Assembly (NCBI GenBank): GCA_025981645.1
Contig: JAICXH010000002.1
Location: 1 to 64,000 of the forward strand
DNA from: Burkholderiales bacterium
Lineage (GTDB): Bacteria; Pseudomonadota; Gammaproteobacteria; Burkholderiales; Casimicrobiaceae
Direction of reading: 5' to 3'
DNA: 64,000 bases
Every line of letters begins with the position of its first letter. Position 1 is the stretch's first letter. The notes below the pieces were generated by a model. It did no database searches, had not been told where the DNA came from, and saw only the letters and a program-made list of their open reading frames with translations. Both the position numbers and the translations under genes were made by a program. Positions 56,911-64,000 of this stretch are shown here, piece by piece.

Positions 56911-58503
56911 AGCGATGCAAAGGCCGACGCCGAACCGGCGAAGACTGCCCGCGCTGCAGGATCCGCGGCACCGGCGAACGCCGCGCCGACCGTCGCGACG
57001 GCGCCAGCGGCAGCGCCGTCAGCGACCCGAAGCGCCACTGCGGCGGCGACGTGGACGGGGCGCGCCGACGTTGAATGCGAGATGCTCGTGCTCGGCTCGG
57101 GTCCCGGAGGCTACTCGGCGGCATTCCGCTCGGCCGACCTCGGCATGAAGACGGTGCTGGTCGAGCGCTATCCGACGCTCGGCGGCGTGTGTCTCAACGT
57201 CGGCTGCATCCCGAGCAAGGCGCTTCTGCATACCGCAGCGGTGATCGACGAAACGAAGGCGCTCGCGGCGCACGGCATCACATTCGGCCCGCCGCAGGTC
57301 GACCTCGATCGACTGCGCACATTCAAAGACGGCGTCGTGAAGAAGCTGACCGGCGGGCTCGCCGGCATGGCGAAGCTGCGCAAGGTTGACGTGGTGCGCG
57401 GCACCGGTCGCTTCCTCGACGCGCGTCACGTGGAGGTCGCCGTCACGTCCGGCCCGGGGCAGGCGCCGACCGGAGAGAAGAAGGTGATCCGCTTCGCGCG
57501 CGCGATCATCGCGGCCGGCAGCCAGGCCGCAAAACTGCCGTTCCTTCCCGAGGATCCGCGCATCGTGGATTCCACCGGGGCACTCCTGCTCGAGTCGATT
57601 CCGAAGCGGATGCTGGTGATCGGCGCCGGCATCATCGGCCTCGAGATGGCCACTGTCTATTCGACGCTCGGCTCGCGTATCGATGTCGTCGAGATGCTCG
57701 ACGTCGTGATGAACGGCGCCGACCGCGACCTCGTCAAGGTCTGGGAGAAGAAGAACGCCGGACGGTTCGACCGGGTCATGCTGAAAACCCGGACGTCGGG
57801 CGCGAAAGCCACTTCGTCGGGGATCGAAGTGTCGTTCGACGGCGCGGGCGCGCCGTCCGGGCCGCAGAACTATGACCTCGTGCTGGTCGCGGTCGGGCGC
57901 GTGCCAAACGGCAAAGCGATCGAGGCGAGCCGGGCCGGAGTCGCCGTGAACGACCGCGGCTTCATCACCGCCGACCGACAGATGCGCACCAACGTCGGTC
58001 ACATCTACGCGATCGGCGACATCGTCGGCCCGCCGATGCTTGCCCACAAGGCAGTCCATGAGGGCCACGTCGCGGCGGAGGCCGCGGCCGGCCTGAAGTC
58101 GTATTTCGACGCACGCCAAATTCCCTCGGTCGCGTTCACCGACCCCGAAGTCGCGTGGGCGGGTTTGACCGAGGAACAATGCAGGGCCAACGGAGTCAAG
58201 TACGAGAAGGCGGTGTTTCCGTGGGCCGCGTCGGGGCGTGCGATCGCGAACGGTCGCGACGAGGGCATGACCAAGCTGCTTTTCGATTCGACGACACATC
58301 GCTGTATCGGAGGCGCCATCGTGGGTACGCACGCGGGCGACCTCATCGGCGAGGTCTGCCTCGCGGTCGAGATGGGATGCGATCCGACGGACATCGGCAG
58401 AACGATTCACCCGCACCCGACTTTGTGCGAGGGAATCGGCATGGCGGCGGAGGTCTTCGAGGGCACCTGCACCGACCTCCCTCCGGCGAAGAAGGGCGCG
58501 TAA
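56680..58503 (+). CDS. lpdA: Dihydrolipoyl dehydrogenase (E3) with N-terminal lipoyl domain
   Basis: 607 residues, longer than plain E3 (about 470) because of an N-terminal lipoyl domain (residues 1-80) and Ala/Pro linker. FAD motif MLVLGSGPGGYSAAFRSADLG, redox disulfide GGVCLNVGCIPSK, and C-terminal HPHPTLCEG (active-site His/Glu). Such lipoyl-E3 fusions occur in beta- and some gammaproteobacteria and Neisseria. It reoxidises lipoamide with NAD+. Confidence 0.96.
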   Translation: MATVEVKVPDIGDFKDVPVIEVLVKVGDTVAPEDPLVTLESDKATMDVPSPAAGKVAALKVKVGDKVSQGSVVLTLTSDAKADAEPAKTARAAGSAAPANAAPTVATAPAAAPSATRSATAAATWTGRADVECEMLVLGSGPGGYSAAFRSADLGMKTVLVERYPTLGGVCLNVGCIPSKALLHTAAVIDETKALAAHGITFGPPQVDLDRLRTFKDGVVKKLTGGLAGMAKLRKVDVVRGTGRFLDARHVEVAVTSGPGQAPTGEKKVIRFARAIIAAGSQAAKLPFLPEDPRIVDSTGALLLESIPKRMLVIGAGIIGLEMATVYSTLGSRIDVVEMLDVVMNGADRDLVKVWEKKNAGRFDRVMLKTRTSGAKATSSGIEVSFDGAGAPSGPQNYDLVLVAVGRVPNGKAIEASRAGVAVNDRGFITADRQMRTNVGHIYAIGDIVGPPMLAHKAVHEGHVAAEAAAGLKSYFDARQIPSVAFTDPEVAWAGLTEEQCRANGVKYEKAVFPWAASGRAIANGRDEGMTKLLFDSTTHRCIGGAIVGTHAGDLIGEVCLAVEMGCDPTDIGRTIHPHPTLCEGIGMAAEVFEGTCTDLPPAKKGA

Positions 58504-58602
58504 CGGAAGCTGCGCCCACTCGTCCGCCGGAGAAATTCCGGCAGTATCATTACAGCGTCGCGCGTTGTCGAAACGAAGCGGCGCATCGAAAGGAGCAGCA
58601 CC

Positions 58603-59781
58603 ATGACCGACATCGTCATCGCCGCGGGGCTACGCACCGCCATCGGCAAATTCGGCGGCTCGCTCGCCAAGGTTCCCGCGCCCGAGCTCGGCGCCACGGT
58701 GATTCGCGCGCTGCTCGCGAAGACCGGCATCCAGCCCGACCGGATTTCCGAAGTGATTCTCGGCCAGGTGCTCGCCGCGGGGAGCGGCCAGAATCCGGCG
58801 CGCCAGGCGGCGATTCGCGCGGGCCTGCCGTACGCCGTTCCGGCGATGACGATCAACAAGGTCTGCGGATCGGGATTGAAGGCGGTGGTGCTGGCCGCGC
58901 AGGCGGTACGCTGCGGCGACGCCGACATCGTCATCGCCGGCGGCCAGGAGAACATGACCGCGGCGCCGCACGTGCTGCCGGGCTCGCGCGACGGCTTCAG
59001 GATGGGCGACGCGAAGCTCGTCGACTCGATGATCGTCGACGGGCTGTGGGACGTCTACAACCAGTACCACATGGGCGTCACCGCCGAGAACGTAGCGAAG
59101 AAGTTCGAGATCTCGCGCGCCGAGCAGGATGCGTTCGCGGTGGCGAGCGAGAACAAGGCGGAGGCGGCGCAGAAGGCCGGAAAGTTCCGGGACGAGATCG
59201 TTCCGGTCTCGATTCCGCAGCGCAAGGGTGACCCGGTCGAGTTCAAGGACGACGAGTTCATCAAGTCCGGCGCCACGCCCGACGGCGTCAAGGGGCTGAA
59301 GCCGGCCTTCGCGAAGGAGGGCACGGTGACTGCGGCCAATGCCTCGGGCATCAACGACGGCGCCGCGGCGCTCATTGTGATGTCCGCCGAGCGCGCGCAC
59401 GCGCTCGGCCTCACGCCGCTCGCGAAGATCAGGGCCTACGCGTCGTCGGGGGTCGACCCGGCGATCATGGGCATGGGCCCGGTTCCCGCGTCGAGGCGCT
59501 GCCTCGAGAAAGCCGGCTGGAAGGCTTCTGATCTCGATCTGATGGAGATCAACGAGGCGTTCGCCGCGCAGGCCTGCGCGGTCAACCAGGAGATGGGCTG
59601 GGATACGTCGAAGATCAACGTCAATGGCGGGGCGATCGCGCTCGGGCACCCGATCGGCGCATCGGGCGCGCGCATCCTCGTCACGCTGCTGCACGAGATG
59701 GCGCGTCGCGGTGCGAAGCGCGGCCTGGCGTCGCTGTGCATCGGCGGCGGCATGGGTGTGGCGCTGGCCGTCGAGCGTTGA
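58603..59781 (+). CDS. phbA: Acetyl-CoA acetyltransferase (biosynthetic thiolase)
   Basis: 392 residues. Nucleophile C88 in [11 protein letters not shown], catalytic His in [13 protein letters not shown], and second Cys in [10 protein letters not shown]. Condenses two acetyl-CoA to acetoacetyl-CoA. Clear ribosome site AAAGGAG before ATG 58603. With phbB downstream (57 bp) and PDH upstream it forms the first step towards polyhydroxybutyrate. No synthase phbC is in the window. Confidence 0.95.
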   Translation: MTDIVIAAGLRTAIGKFGGSLAKVPAPELGATVIRALLAKTGIQPDRISEVILGQVLAAGSGQNPARQAAIRAGLPYAVPAMTINKVCGSGLKAVVLAAQAVRCGDADIVIAGGQENMTAAPHVLPGSRDGFRMGDAKLVDSMIVDGLWDVYNQYHMGVTAENVAKKFEISRAEQDAFAVASENKAEAAQKAGKFRDEIVPVSIPQRKGDPVEFKDDEFIKSGATPDGVKGLKPAFAKEGTVTAANASGINDGAAALIVMSAERAHALGLTPLAKIRAYASSGVDPAIMGMGPVPASRRCLEKAGWKASDLDLMEINEAFAAQACAVNQEMGWDTSKINVNGGAIALGHPIGASGARILVTLLHEMARRGAKRGLASLCIGGGMGVALAVER

Positions 59782-59838
59782 GCGAACCGGACGAATAACC
59801 GCGGGGCGCGACCCCGGAAGCGAACGGAGGAACGCATC

Positions 59839-60588
59839 ATGACCGAGAAGAAGCGCGTGGCGCTGGTGACTGGCGGTATGGGGGGCCTCGGCGAGGCGAT
59901 TTGCGTCAAGCTCGCGGCGATGGGCGATACCGTGGTGACCACGCACTCGCCCGGCAACACGAAGGCCGCCGAGTGGCAGCAGGCGATGCGCAGCCAGGGC
60001 CACGAATTCCGTGCCTATCCCTGCGATGTCTCCGATTGGGAATCGGCGGTGGCGTGCGTGAGGAAGGTCGTCGCCGATCTGGGCCAGGTCGACGTGCTGG
60101 TCAACAATGCCGGCATCACGCGCGACATGACGTTCAAGAAGATGGACAAGACGAGCTGGGACCAGGTGATCAAGACCAACCTCGACTCGTGCTTCAATAT
60201 GACGAAGCAGGTCTGCGACGGGATGGTCGACCGCGGCTGGGGTCGGATCGTCAACATCTCCTCGGTGAACGGTCAGAAAGGCGCTTTCGGCCAGACCAAT
60301 TACTCGGCGGCGAAGGCGGGCATGCACGGCTTCACCAAGGCGCTGGCACTCGAGGTCGCGCGCAAGGGCGTCACCGTCAACACGATCTCGCCGGGTTACA
60401 TCGGCACCAAGATGGTGATGGCGATTCCGAAAGAGGTGCTCGACAGCAAGATCATTCCGCAGATTCCGATGGGACGCCTCGGTAAGCCCGAGGAGGTTGC
60501 CGGTCTCGTCGCCTATCTGTCGAGCGACGAGGCGGCGTTCCTCACCGGCGCCAACATCGCGATCAACGGCGGCCAGCACATGCAGTGA
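59839..60588 (+). CDS. phbB: Acetoacetyl-CoA reductase
   Basis: 249 residues, SDR. NADPH motif VTGGMGGLGEAI, Ser/Tyr/Lys triad in NISSVNGQKG and TNYSAAKAG, and NTISPGYIGTKMV. Makes (R)-3-hydroxybutyryl-CoA, the polyhydroxybutyrate monomer. AACGGAGG is a strong ribosome site. It follows phbA in the usual order. Confidence 0.95.
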   Translation: MTEKKRVALVTGGMGGLGEAICVKLAAMGDTVVTTHSPGNTKAAEWQQAMRSQGHEFRAYPCDVSDWESAVACVRKVVADLGQVDVLVNNAGITRDMTFKKMDKTSWDQVIKTNLDSCFNMTKQVCDGMVDRGWGRIVNISSVNGQKGAFGQTNYSAAKAGMHGFTKALALEVARKGVTVNTISPGYIGTKMVMAIPKEVLDSKIIPQIPMGRLGKPEEVAGLVAYLSSDEAAFLTGANIAINGGQHMQ

Positions 60589-60719
60589 GCGCCGCTGGGC
60601 ACCCGTCGTCGGAGCCCAGTTGGTCGCAGTCTCGAATGGACGGAGGTGATGCTCGCGCTCGCGGGGGAAATTCGCGCATGCTTCCGCAAGCGGCGTCAGC
60701 CCGACGACGCGGGGACACG

Positions 60720-61010
60720 ATGAGCGACGCCGGTTTCGATGCATTCAAGGCCGATGCGCTGGCGCACGGTTTCGACGAGGTCATCGAGCGCACCTGGGCG
60801 CCTGGAACGACGCTCGACACGCACATGCACGCATTCTCGGTTTCGGCGCGCGTGGTTCGCGGCGAGATGTGGCTCACCGTCGGCGAAAAGGTTCGGCACC
60901 TGTTGCCCGGCGAGACGTTCACGCTTGCCGCACGCGTCCCCCATGCCGAGCGGTACGGCGGCGACGGCGCAACCTACTGGGTCGCTCGACGCAACGAGCG
61001 CGTCACTTGA
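60720..61010 (+). CDS. Small cupin-domain protein
   Basis: 96 residues, single cupin barrel: THMHAFSVSARVVRGEMWL (metal His residues) and PGETFTLAARVPHAERYG. ATG 60720 chosen; upstream codons in frame lack conservation. A metal-binding sensor or small enzyme; substrate unknown. Its last 8 bp overlap the end of the convergent hydrolase gene. Confidence 0.8.
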   Translation: MSDAGFDAFKADALAHGFDEVIERTWAPGTTLDTHMHAFSVSARVVRGEMWLTVGEKVRHLLPGETFTLAARVPHAERYGGDGATYWVARRNERVT

Positions 61011-61599
61011 TCCGCCGGAGGACCTCGCGAAAGCTCGGGTCGTCGCTGGTCCGCAGCCACTCGAACGCGACCATCTCGACGCTTACGAGCGTTGCGCCGG
61101 CGCGCGCGAGTCGCATCGTCGCGAGCCGGTGGTCGGCCGGACGGCGCGATCCACAAGCGTCTTCGACGACGAAGATCGTGAATCCGGACTCGAGCAGCCC
61201 GAGGGCCGTCTGCAGCAGGCACACGTGCGCTTCGCAGCCGGCGAGCACCACGTCGCGAACCTCTGCACCGGGCACCGCGCCGGTGCGTTCCGGCCCGGTG
61301 GCGCGCGCGGGAGTGCGCGCGAGCGCCTCGACGAGGCCATCGCGACAGGCGTCGAAATGCGTCTTCACGATGGTTTCACCGCAACGCGCGCGGATCGCTG
61401 CGACGTTGGCGCCGAGACCCGCAGGATTCTGTTCGGTGCCGATGACGCCAACGTCGAGTGTGCGCGCGATGTCCGCGAGACGGCAGGCCTCGCCGATGAC
61501 CCGCGGTCCGTCGTGGATCGCCGGCATCAGCTTCTCCTGAAAATCGACGAGCACGAGGGCAGACCGCTCGCGGCCGATGCGTCGCATTGCGGAAGGCAT
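61003..61599 (-). CDS. Isochorismatase-like cysteine hydrolase
   Basis: 198 residues. Catalytic triad: Asp in LVLVDFQEKL, Lys in IVKTHFDAC, Cys in GCEAHVCLLQTALGL. Family members hydrolyse isochorismate, nicotinamide or ureido compounds; the YcaC-like group has no known substrate. In a genome with purine breakdown, a ureido substrate is possible but unproven. Divergent from the dehydratase-like gene across 77 bp. Confidence 0.87.
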   Translation of the reverse strand: MPSAMRRIGRERSALVLVDFQEKLMPAIHDGPRVIGEACRLADIARTLDVGVIGTEQNPAGLGANVAAIRARCGETIVKTHFDACRDGLVEALARTPARATGPERTGAVPGAEVRDVVLAGCEAHVCLLQTALGLLESGFTIFVVEDACGSRRPADHRLATMRLARAGATLVSVEMVAFEWLRTSDDPSFREVLRRIK

Positions 61600-61676
61600 A
61601 ATCGCATTCTAGCCAACGCGGGATCCGTGCGATCCGATTGGCATCGCAAGCTGCACCGCGGATACGGAGGCTGCTC

Positions 61677-63356
61677 ATGACCGTCCCACTGGATCGTGCC
61701 GAACGCAATGATCTCCGCGTGGCGGGCCCCGCGGACCTTTCCGACGCCGGCGGTGTGCGCATTTCGCTGCAGCCCGATCCTGCGTCGCTGGACGGTGCTG
61801 GGTACCGCGAATCGCTGCGGCGGCTGAAGCCGGTCGTCTATGTCGATGGACGGCGCGTCGAATCGGTGGCGGACGAACCGTCGCTCGCCCCCGGCGTGAA
61901 CGCGCTCGCCGTGAGCTACGACTACGCGCGCGACAACGCGCTCGCGCCGCTGATGCTCGCGCGCCAAACCGCCACCGGGAGGACGGTCAACCGGATGTTG
62001 CACGTCAACGAGTCGGCCGGTGATCTGCTGAACAAGCTCGAGGCGGTGCGCATCCTTTGCCAGGAGACCGGCTGCGCCCAGCGCTACCTCGCGCACGACG
62101 CGTTGAACGCGCTCGCGCGGGTGACGTCGGAGATCGACGATGCGCGAGGAAGCCGCGAGCACCGCGCGCGTTTCGCAGCCTATCTCGACCATGTCCAGGG
62201 CGGCGACCTCGCGCTCGGCATCGCGATGACCGACGCGAAGGGCGACCGCTCGAAGCGCCCGCACGAGCAGGGCAATCCGGACACCTACGTCCACGTCGTC
62301 GGGCGAAGCGGCAAGGGCATCGTGATCTCGGGCACCAAGGCGATCGTCACCGGCGCGCCCTACATGCACGAGCTTCTGGTGATGCCGTGCCGGAACATGA
62401 CGCGCGACGACGCCGATTTCGCCGTCTGCTGCGCGGTTCCCGTCGATGCACCCGGCATCACGATGGTCTCGCGCCCGGCCGGTCGCCCCGGCGAGAAGCT
62501 CGAGCACGGCGACGCGCTGTTCTCGCGCCGCTACGGGCAGGCGACCGCGGTGGTGATCTTCGATCGCGTGCTCGTTCCCTGGGAGCGCGTGTTCTACGCG
62601 GGCGACTGGGAGCACTCGGGTACGCTGACCTACGCGTATGCGGCGCATCACCGTCAGAGCTGCATTGCCGCACGCGCGGGATTCGGTGACCTGTTGATCG
62701 GCGCCGGGGCCCTGATGTGTGAGGCGAATGGTTTCGATCCGGGGTCCGTATCGAATCTGCGCGAGCCGATGGTCGAACTGATCAAGATCGTCGAGGGCTT
62801 CTATGCCTGCGGCGTTGCCGCGAGCGTTTACGCCGTCCACGACGAGGCGAGCGGCACCTTCATGCCCGAGCCCGTCTTCGCGAACATCGGCAAGCTCCTT
62901 CTCGCGACGCAGATCTACGACATGCACCGGCTCGCGCACGACGTGTCGGGTGGGCTTGTCGTCGCGCTGCCGGGACCCGACGAGGACCACAACCCCGCGA
63001 CCGCGGCGACGCTCGCGGAGGTACTGCGCGCGAACCCCGACGTGCCGTACGACAAGCGAATCGAGGTCGCACGCTTCGTCGAGGATCTGACCGCGTCGTA
63101 CCAGGGCGGCTGGTACTCGCTGATCAGCCTCCACGGCGGCGGGTCTCCCGCTGCGATGAAGCAGGAGATCTGGCGCAACTACCCGGTCGGAAACAAGGTA
63201 CGGCTTGTCGAGCGGCTCCTCGAGCGCGGGGTGCTCGCCGACGCCGGGCGCGCGATCACGCGCAACCGCCAGCCGGGCCGCTGCTGCGACCACGGTTGCA
63301 CGAGCCCTGGGCAGTCGATCATGGTGCCGCTGCCGGCGTCCGCGCGCGAGCGCTGA
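61677..63356 (+). CDS. 4-hydroxybutyryl-CoA dehydratase / HpaB-like flavoprotein
   Basis: 559 residues, acyl-CoA-dehydrogenase-like fold of the 4-hydroxyphenylacetate 3-hydroxylase/4HB-CoA dehydratase superfamily. Compared with the clostridial dehydratase (ligands C99, C103, H292, C299), C133 and H325 are kept but the other two positions are Y137 and A332. An extra C329 sits near. The C-terminus has CCDHGC. A canonical 4Fe-4S dehydratase is therefore doubtful; FAD-dependent monooxygenase or isomerase action is possible. ATG 61677 has GGAGG upstream. Confidence 0.8.
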   Translation: MTVPLDRAERNDLRVAGPADLSDAGGVRISLQPDPASLDGAGYRESLRRLKPVVYVDGRRVESVADEPSLAPGVNALAVSYDYARDNALAPLMLARQTATGRTVNRMLHVNESAGDLLNKLEAVRILCQETGCAQRYLAHDALNALARVTSEIDDARGSREHRARFAAYLDHVQGGDLALGIAMTDAKGDRSKRPHEQGNPDTYVHVVGRSGKGIVISGTKAIVTGAPYMHELLVMPCRNMTRDDADFAVCCAVPVDAPGITMVSRPAGRPGEKLEHGDALFSRRYGQATAVVIFDRVLVPWERVFYAGDWEHSGTLTYAYAAHHRQSCIAARAGFGDLLIGAGALMCEANGFDPGSVSNLREPMVELIKIVEGFYACGVAASVYAVHDEASGTFMPEPVFANIGKLLLATQIYDMHRLAHDVSGGLVVALPGPDEDHNPATAATLAEVLRANPDVPYDKRIEVARFVEDLTASYQGGWYSLISLHGGGSPAAMKQEIWRNYPVGNKVRLVERLLERGVLADAGRAITRNRQPGRCCDHGCTSPGQSIMVPLPASARER

Positions 63357-63389
63357 AGCACCGACGCGCGGACGAATCGTCTCGGAAGG

Positions 63390-63866
63390 TTATCGATTCG
63401 GTGCGCCGGGCGCATCGGGGAGGGTTTCGAGTACCGCGACCACGTCCGCGGCCGACGCACAGGTGGCGAGCGTCGCGCGCTTCGAGCGATCGCCGAGGAG
63501 TGCGGCCGCAGTCGCGAGAAGCTTCAGGTGCTGTTCGCCGGCCTGTGCGGGAACGACCAGTCCGAGAAACAGCGAGACCGGACGTCCATCGGGGGCTCCG
63601 TAAGGCACGGGGGTTGCCGTTCGCACGAGCGCGGCGGCCTCGGCGCCGCATTCGGCGAGGCGCGCATGCGGAATTGCGACGCCGTGCCCGAGTGCCGTGG
63701 AGCCCAGCCGCTCGCGGTGCTCGAGTCCGCGAAGAACGTCCGCAGGCAGCCGCCCGATTCGCCGGGCGAGGATCGCGGCGAGTCTCGCGAGGACAGCGTC
63801 GGCCGAATCGAGGTCGGCATCGAGCTCGATGTCTTCGGCCGCGAGCATTTCGCACAGAGGATTCAT
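63390..63866 (-). CDS. PTS IIA (PtsN/fructose-type) protein
   Basis: 158 residues. Phosphorylated His H67 lies in ALGHGVAIPHARL, the IIA-Fru/Ntr signature; LFLGLVVPAQAGEQHLKLLA completes it. PtsN-type proteins act in nitrogen/potassium control rather than sugar uptake; no IIB/IIC is near. The remaining visible context (end of an unidentified gene upstream) does not settle its partner. Confidence 0.87.
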   Translation of the reverse strand: MNPLCEMLAAEDIELDADLDSADAVLARLAAILARRIGRLPADVLRGLEHRERLGSTALGHGVAIPHARLAECGAEAAALVRTATPVPYGAPDGRPVSLFLGLVVPAQAGEQHLKLLATAAALLGDRSKRATLATCASAADVVAVLETLPDAPGAPNR

Positions 63867-63902
63867 CAGTGTTGCCCGTCGAGACTCACCGCATGCCTGG
63901 CG

Positions 63903-64000
63903 TTACACCCGGTCGTCCGCCGCATCGACCGGCTCTTCATCGTCCTCGCCGGTCATCGCCTCGTGCAGGAACACCTCGTTCGTGTGCTCGTCGAAGTCGA
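63903..64000 (-). CDS. C-terminal end of an unidentified protein (cut by window edge)
   Basis: Last 31 codons, ending TAA at 63903: DFDEHTNEVFLHEAMTGEDDE then EPVDAADDRV. An acidic tail; family not recognisable from this piece. Same strand as, and upstream of, the PTS IIA gene. Confidence 0.6.
   Translation of the reverse strand, partial: DFDEHTNEVFLHEAMTGEDDEEPVDAADDRV

Noticed and set aside
58630..60744. Minus-strand frame of 704 codons opposite phbA and phbB
   Set aside because: Composition typical of an antisense shadow; both genes on the + strand have full catalytic motifs.

Overview
The window is high-GC chromosomal DNA (about two thirds G+C by eye) from a Gram-negative bacterium. It is most likely a betaproteobacterium of the Burkholderiales or close to it. 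Pointers are the trxA-rho pair, the fdxA, nth-rsxB, tsaB-rimI-udg and hldD-comEA-cysM neighbourhoods, LplT, polyhydroxybutyrate genes beside pyruvate dehydrogenase, and a ttuD-pyk plus urate-degradation cluster. I see no prophage, insertion sequence, CRISPR array, rRNA operon or known defence system. The one RNA gene recognised is a tRNA-Ser(UGA).

Layout. 1-10.2 kb: rho (cut by the window edge), trxA, fdxA, two small cytochromes c, the rsxB-nth-DUF1841 operon, a cation diffusion facilitator, corA, pncB, a macrodomain hydrolase and an orphan GspE-type ATPase. 10.2-26 kb: tRNA-Ser, a Bax-inhibitor-1 protein, rlmD, tsaB-rimI-udg, lemA with two TPM-domain genes, lplT, alr-hldD-comEA-cysM, an exonuclease, a PhzF protein, mnmH and a TesA-like esterase. 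26-36 kb: an ABC ATPase, an MFS pump with its ArsR regulator, a class III PLP enzyme with a 2-hydroxyacid dehydrogenase, an FtsX-type permease, a FecCD-type transporter and a truncated tryptophan 2,3-dioxygenase. 36-42 kb is more accessory: an MFS transporter, two exported proteins of unknown function (one 830 residues with internal repeats), a Cys-rich exported protein, and two gene remnants.

42-52.4 kb is a purine-catabolism block. PuuD, UraH, UraD, PuuE and an allantoate amidohydrolase take urate stepwise towards ureidoglycolate and glyoxylate. Glycerate kinase (TtuD) and pyruvate kinase take the glyoxylate-derived C3 units into central metabolism. Two FCD-type GntR regulators sit in the block. 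One faces a promoter with a textbook TTGGT-N3-ACCAA operator over its -10 region. The purine permease that normally accompanies such clusters seems to survive only as a short C-terminal remnant.

52.4-60.6 kb encodes the whole pyruvate dehydrogenase complex (aceE, aceF, lpdA, with three near-identical lipoyl domains across aceF and lpdA), then phbA and phbB. This gives a direct route from pyruvate to acetyl-CoA to (R)-3-hydroxybutyryl-CoA. 60.7-64 kb holds a cupin, an isochorismatase-like hydrolase, a 4-hydroxybutyryl-CoA-dehydratase-like flavoprotein that has lost two cluster ligands, a PTS IIA protein and the end of an unidentified gene.

Nothing here is clearly a wholly new system. The most interesting items are the truncated TDO, the modified dehydratase-like enzyme, the repeat-rich exported protein, the GntR operators and the decayed permease/porin stretch.
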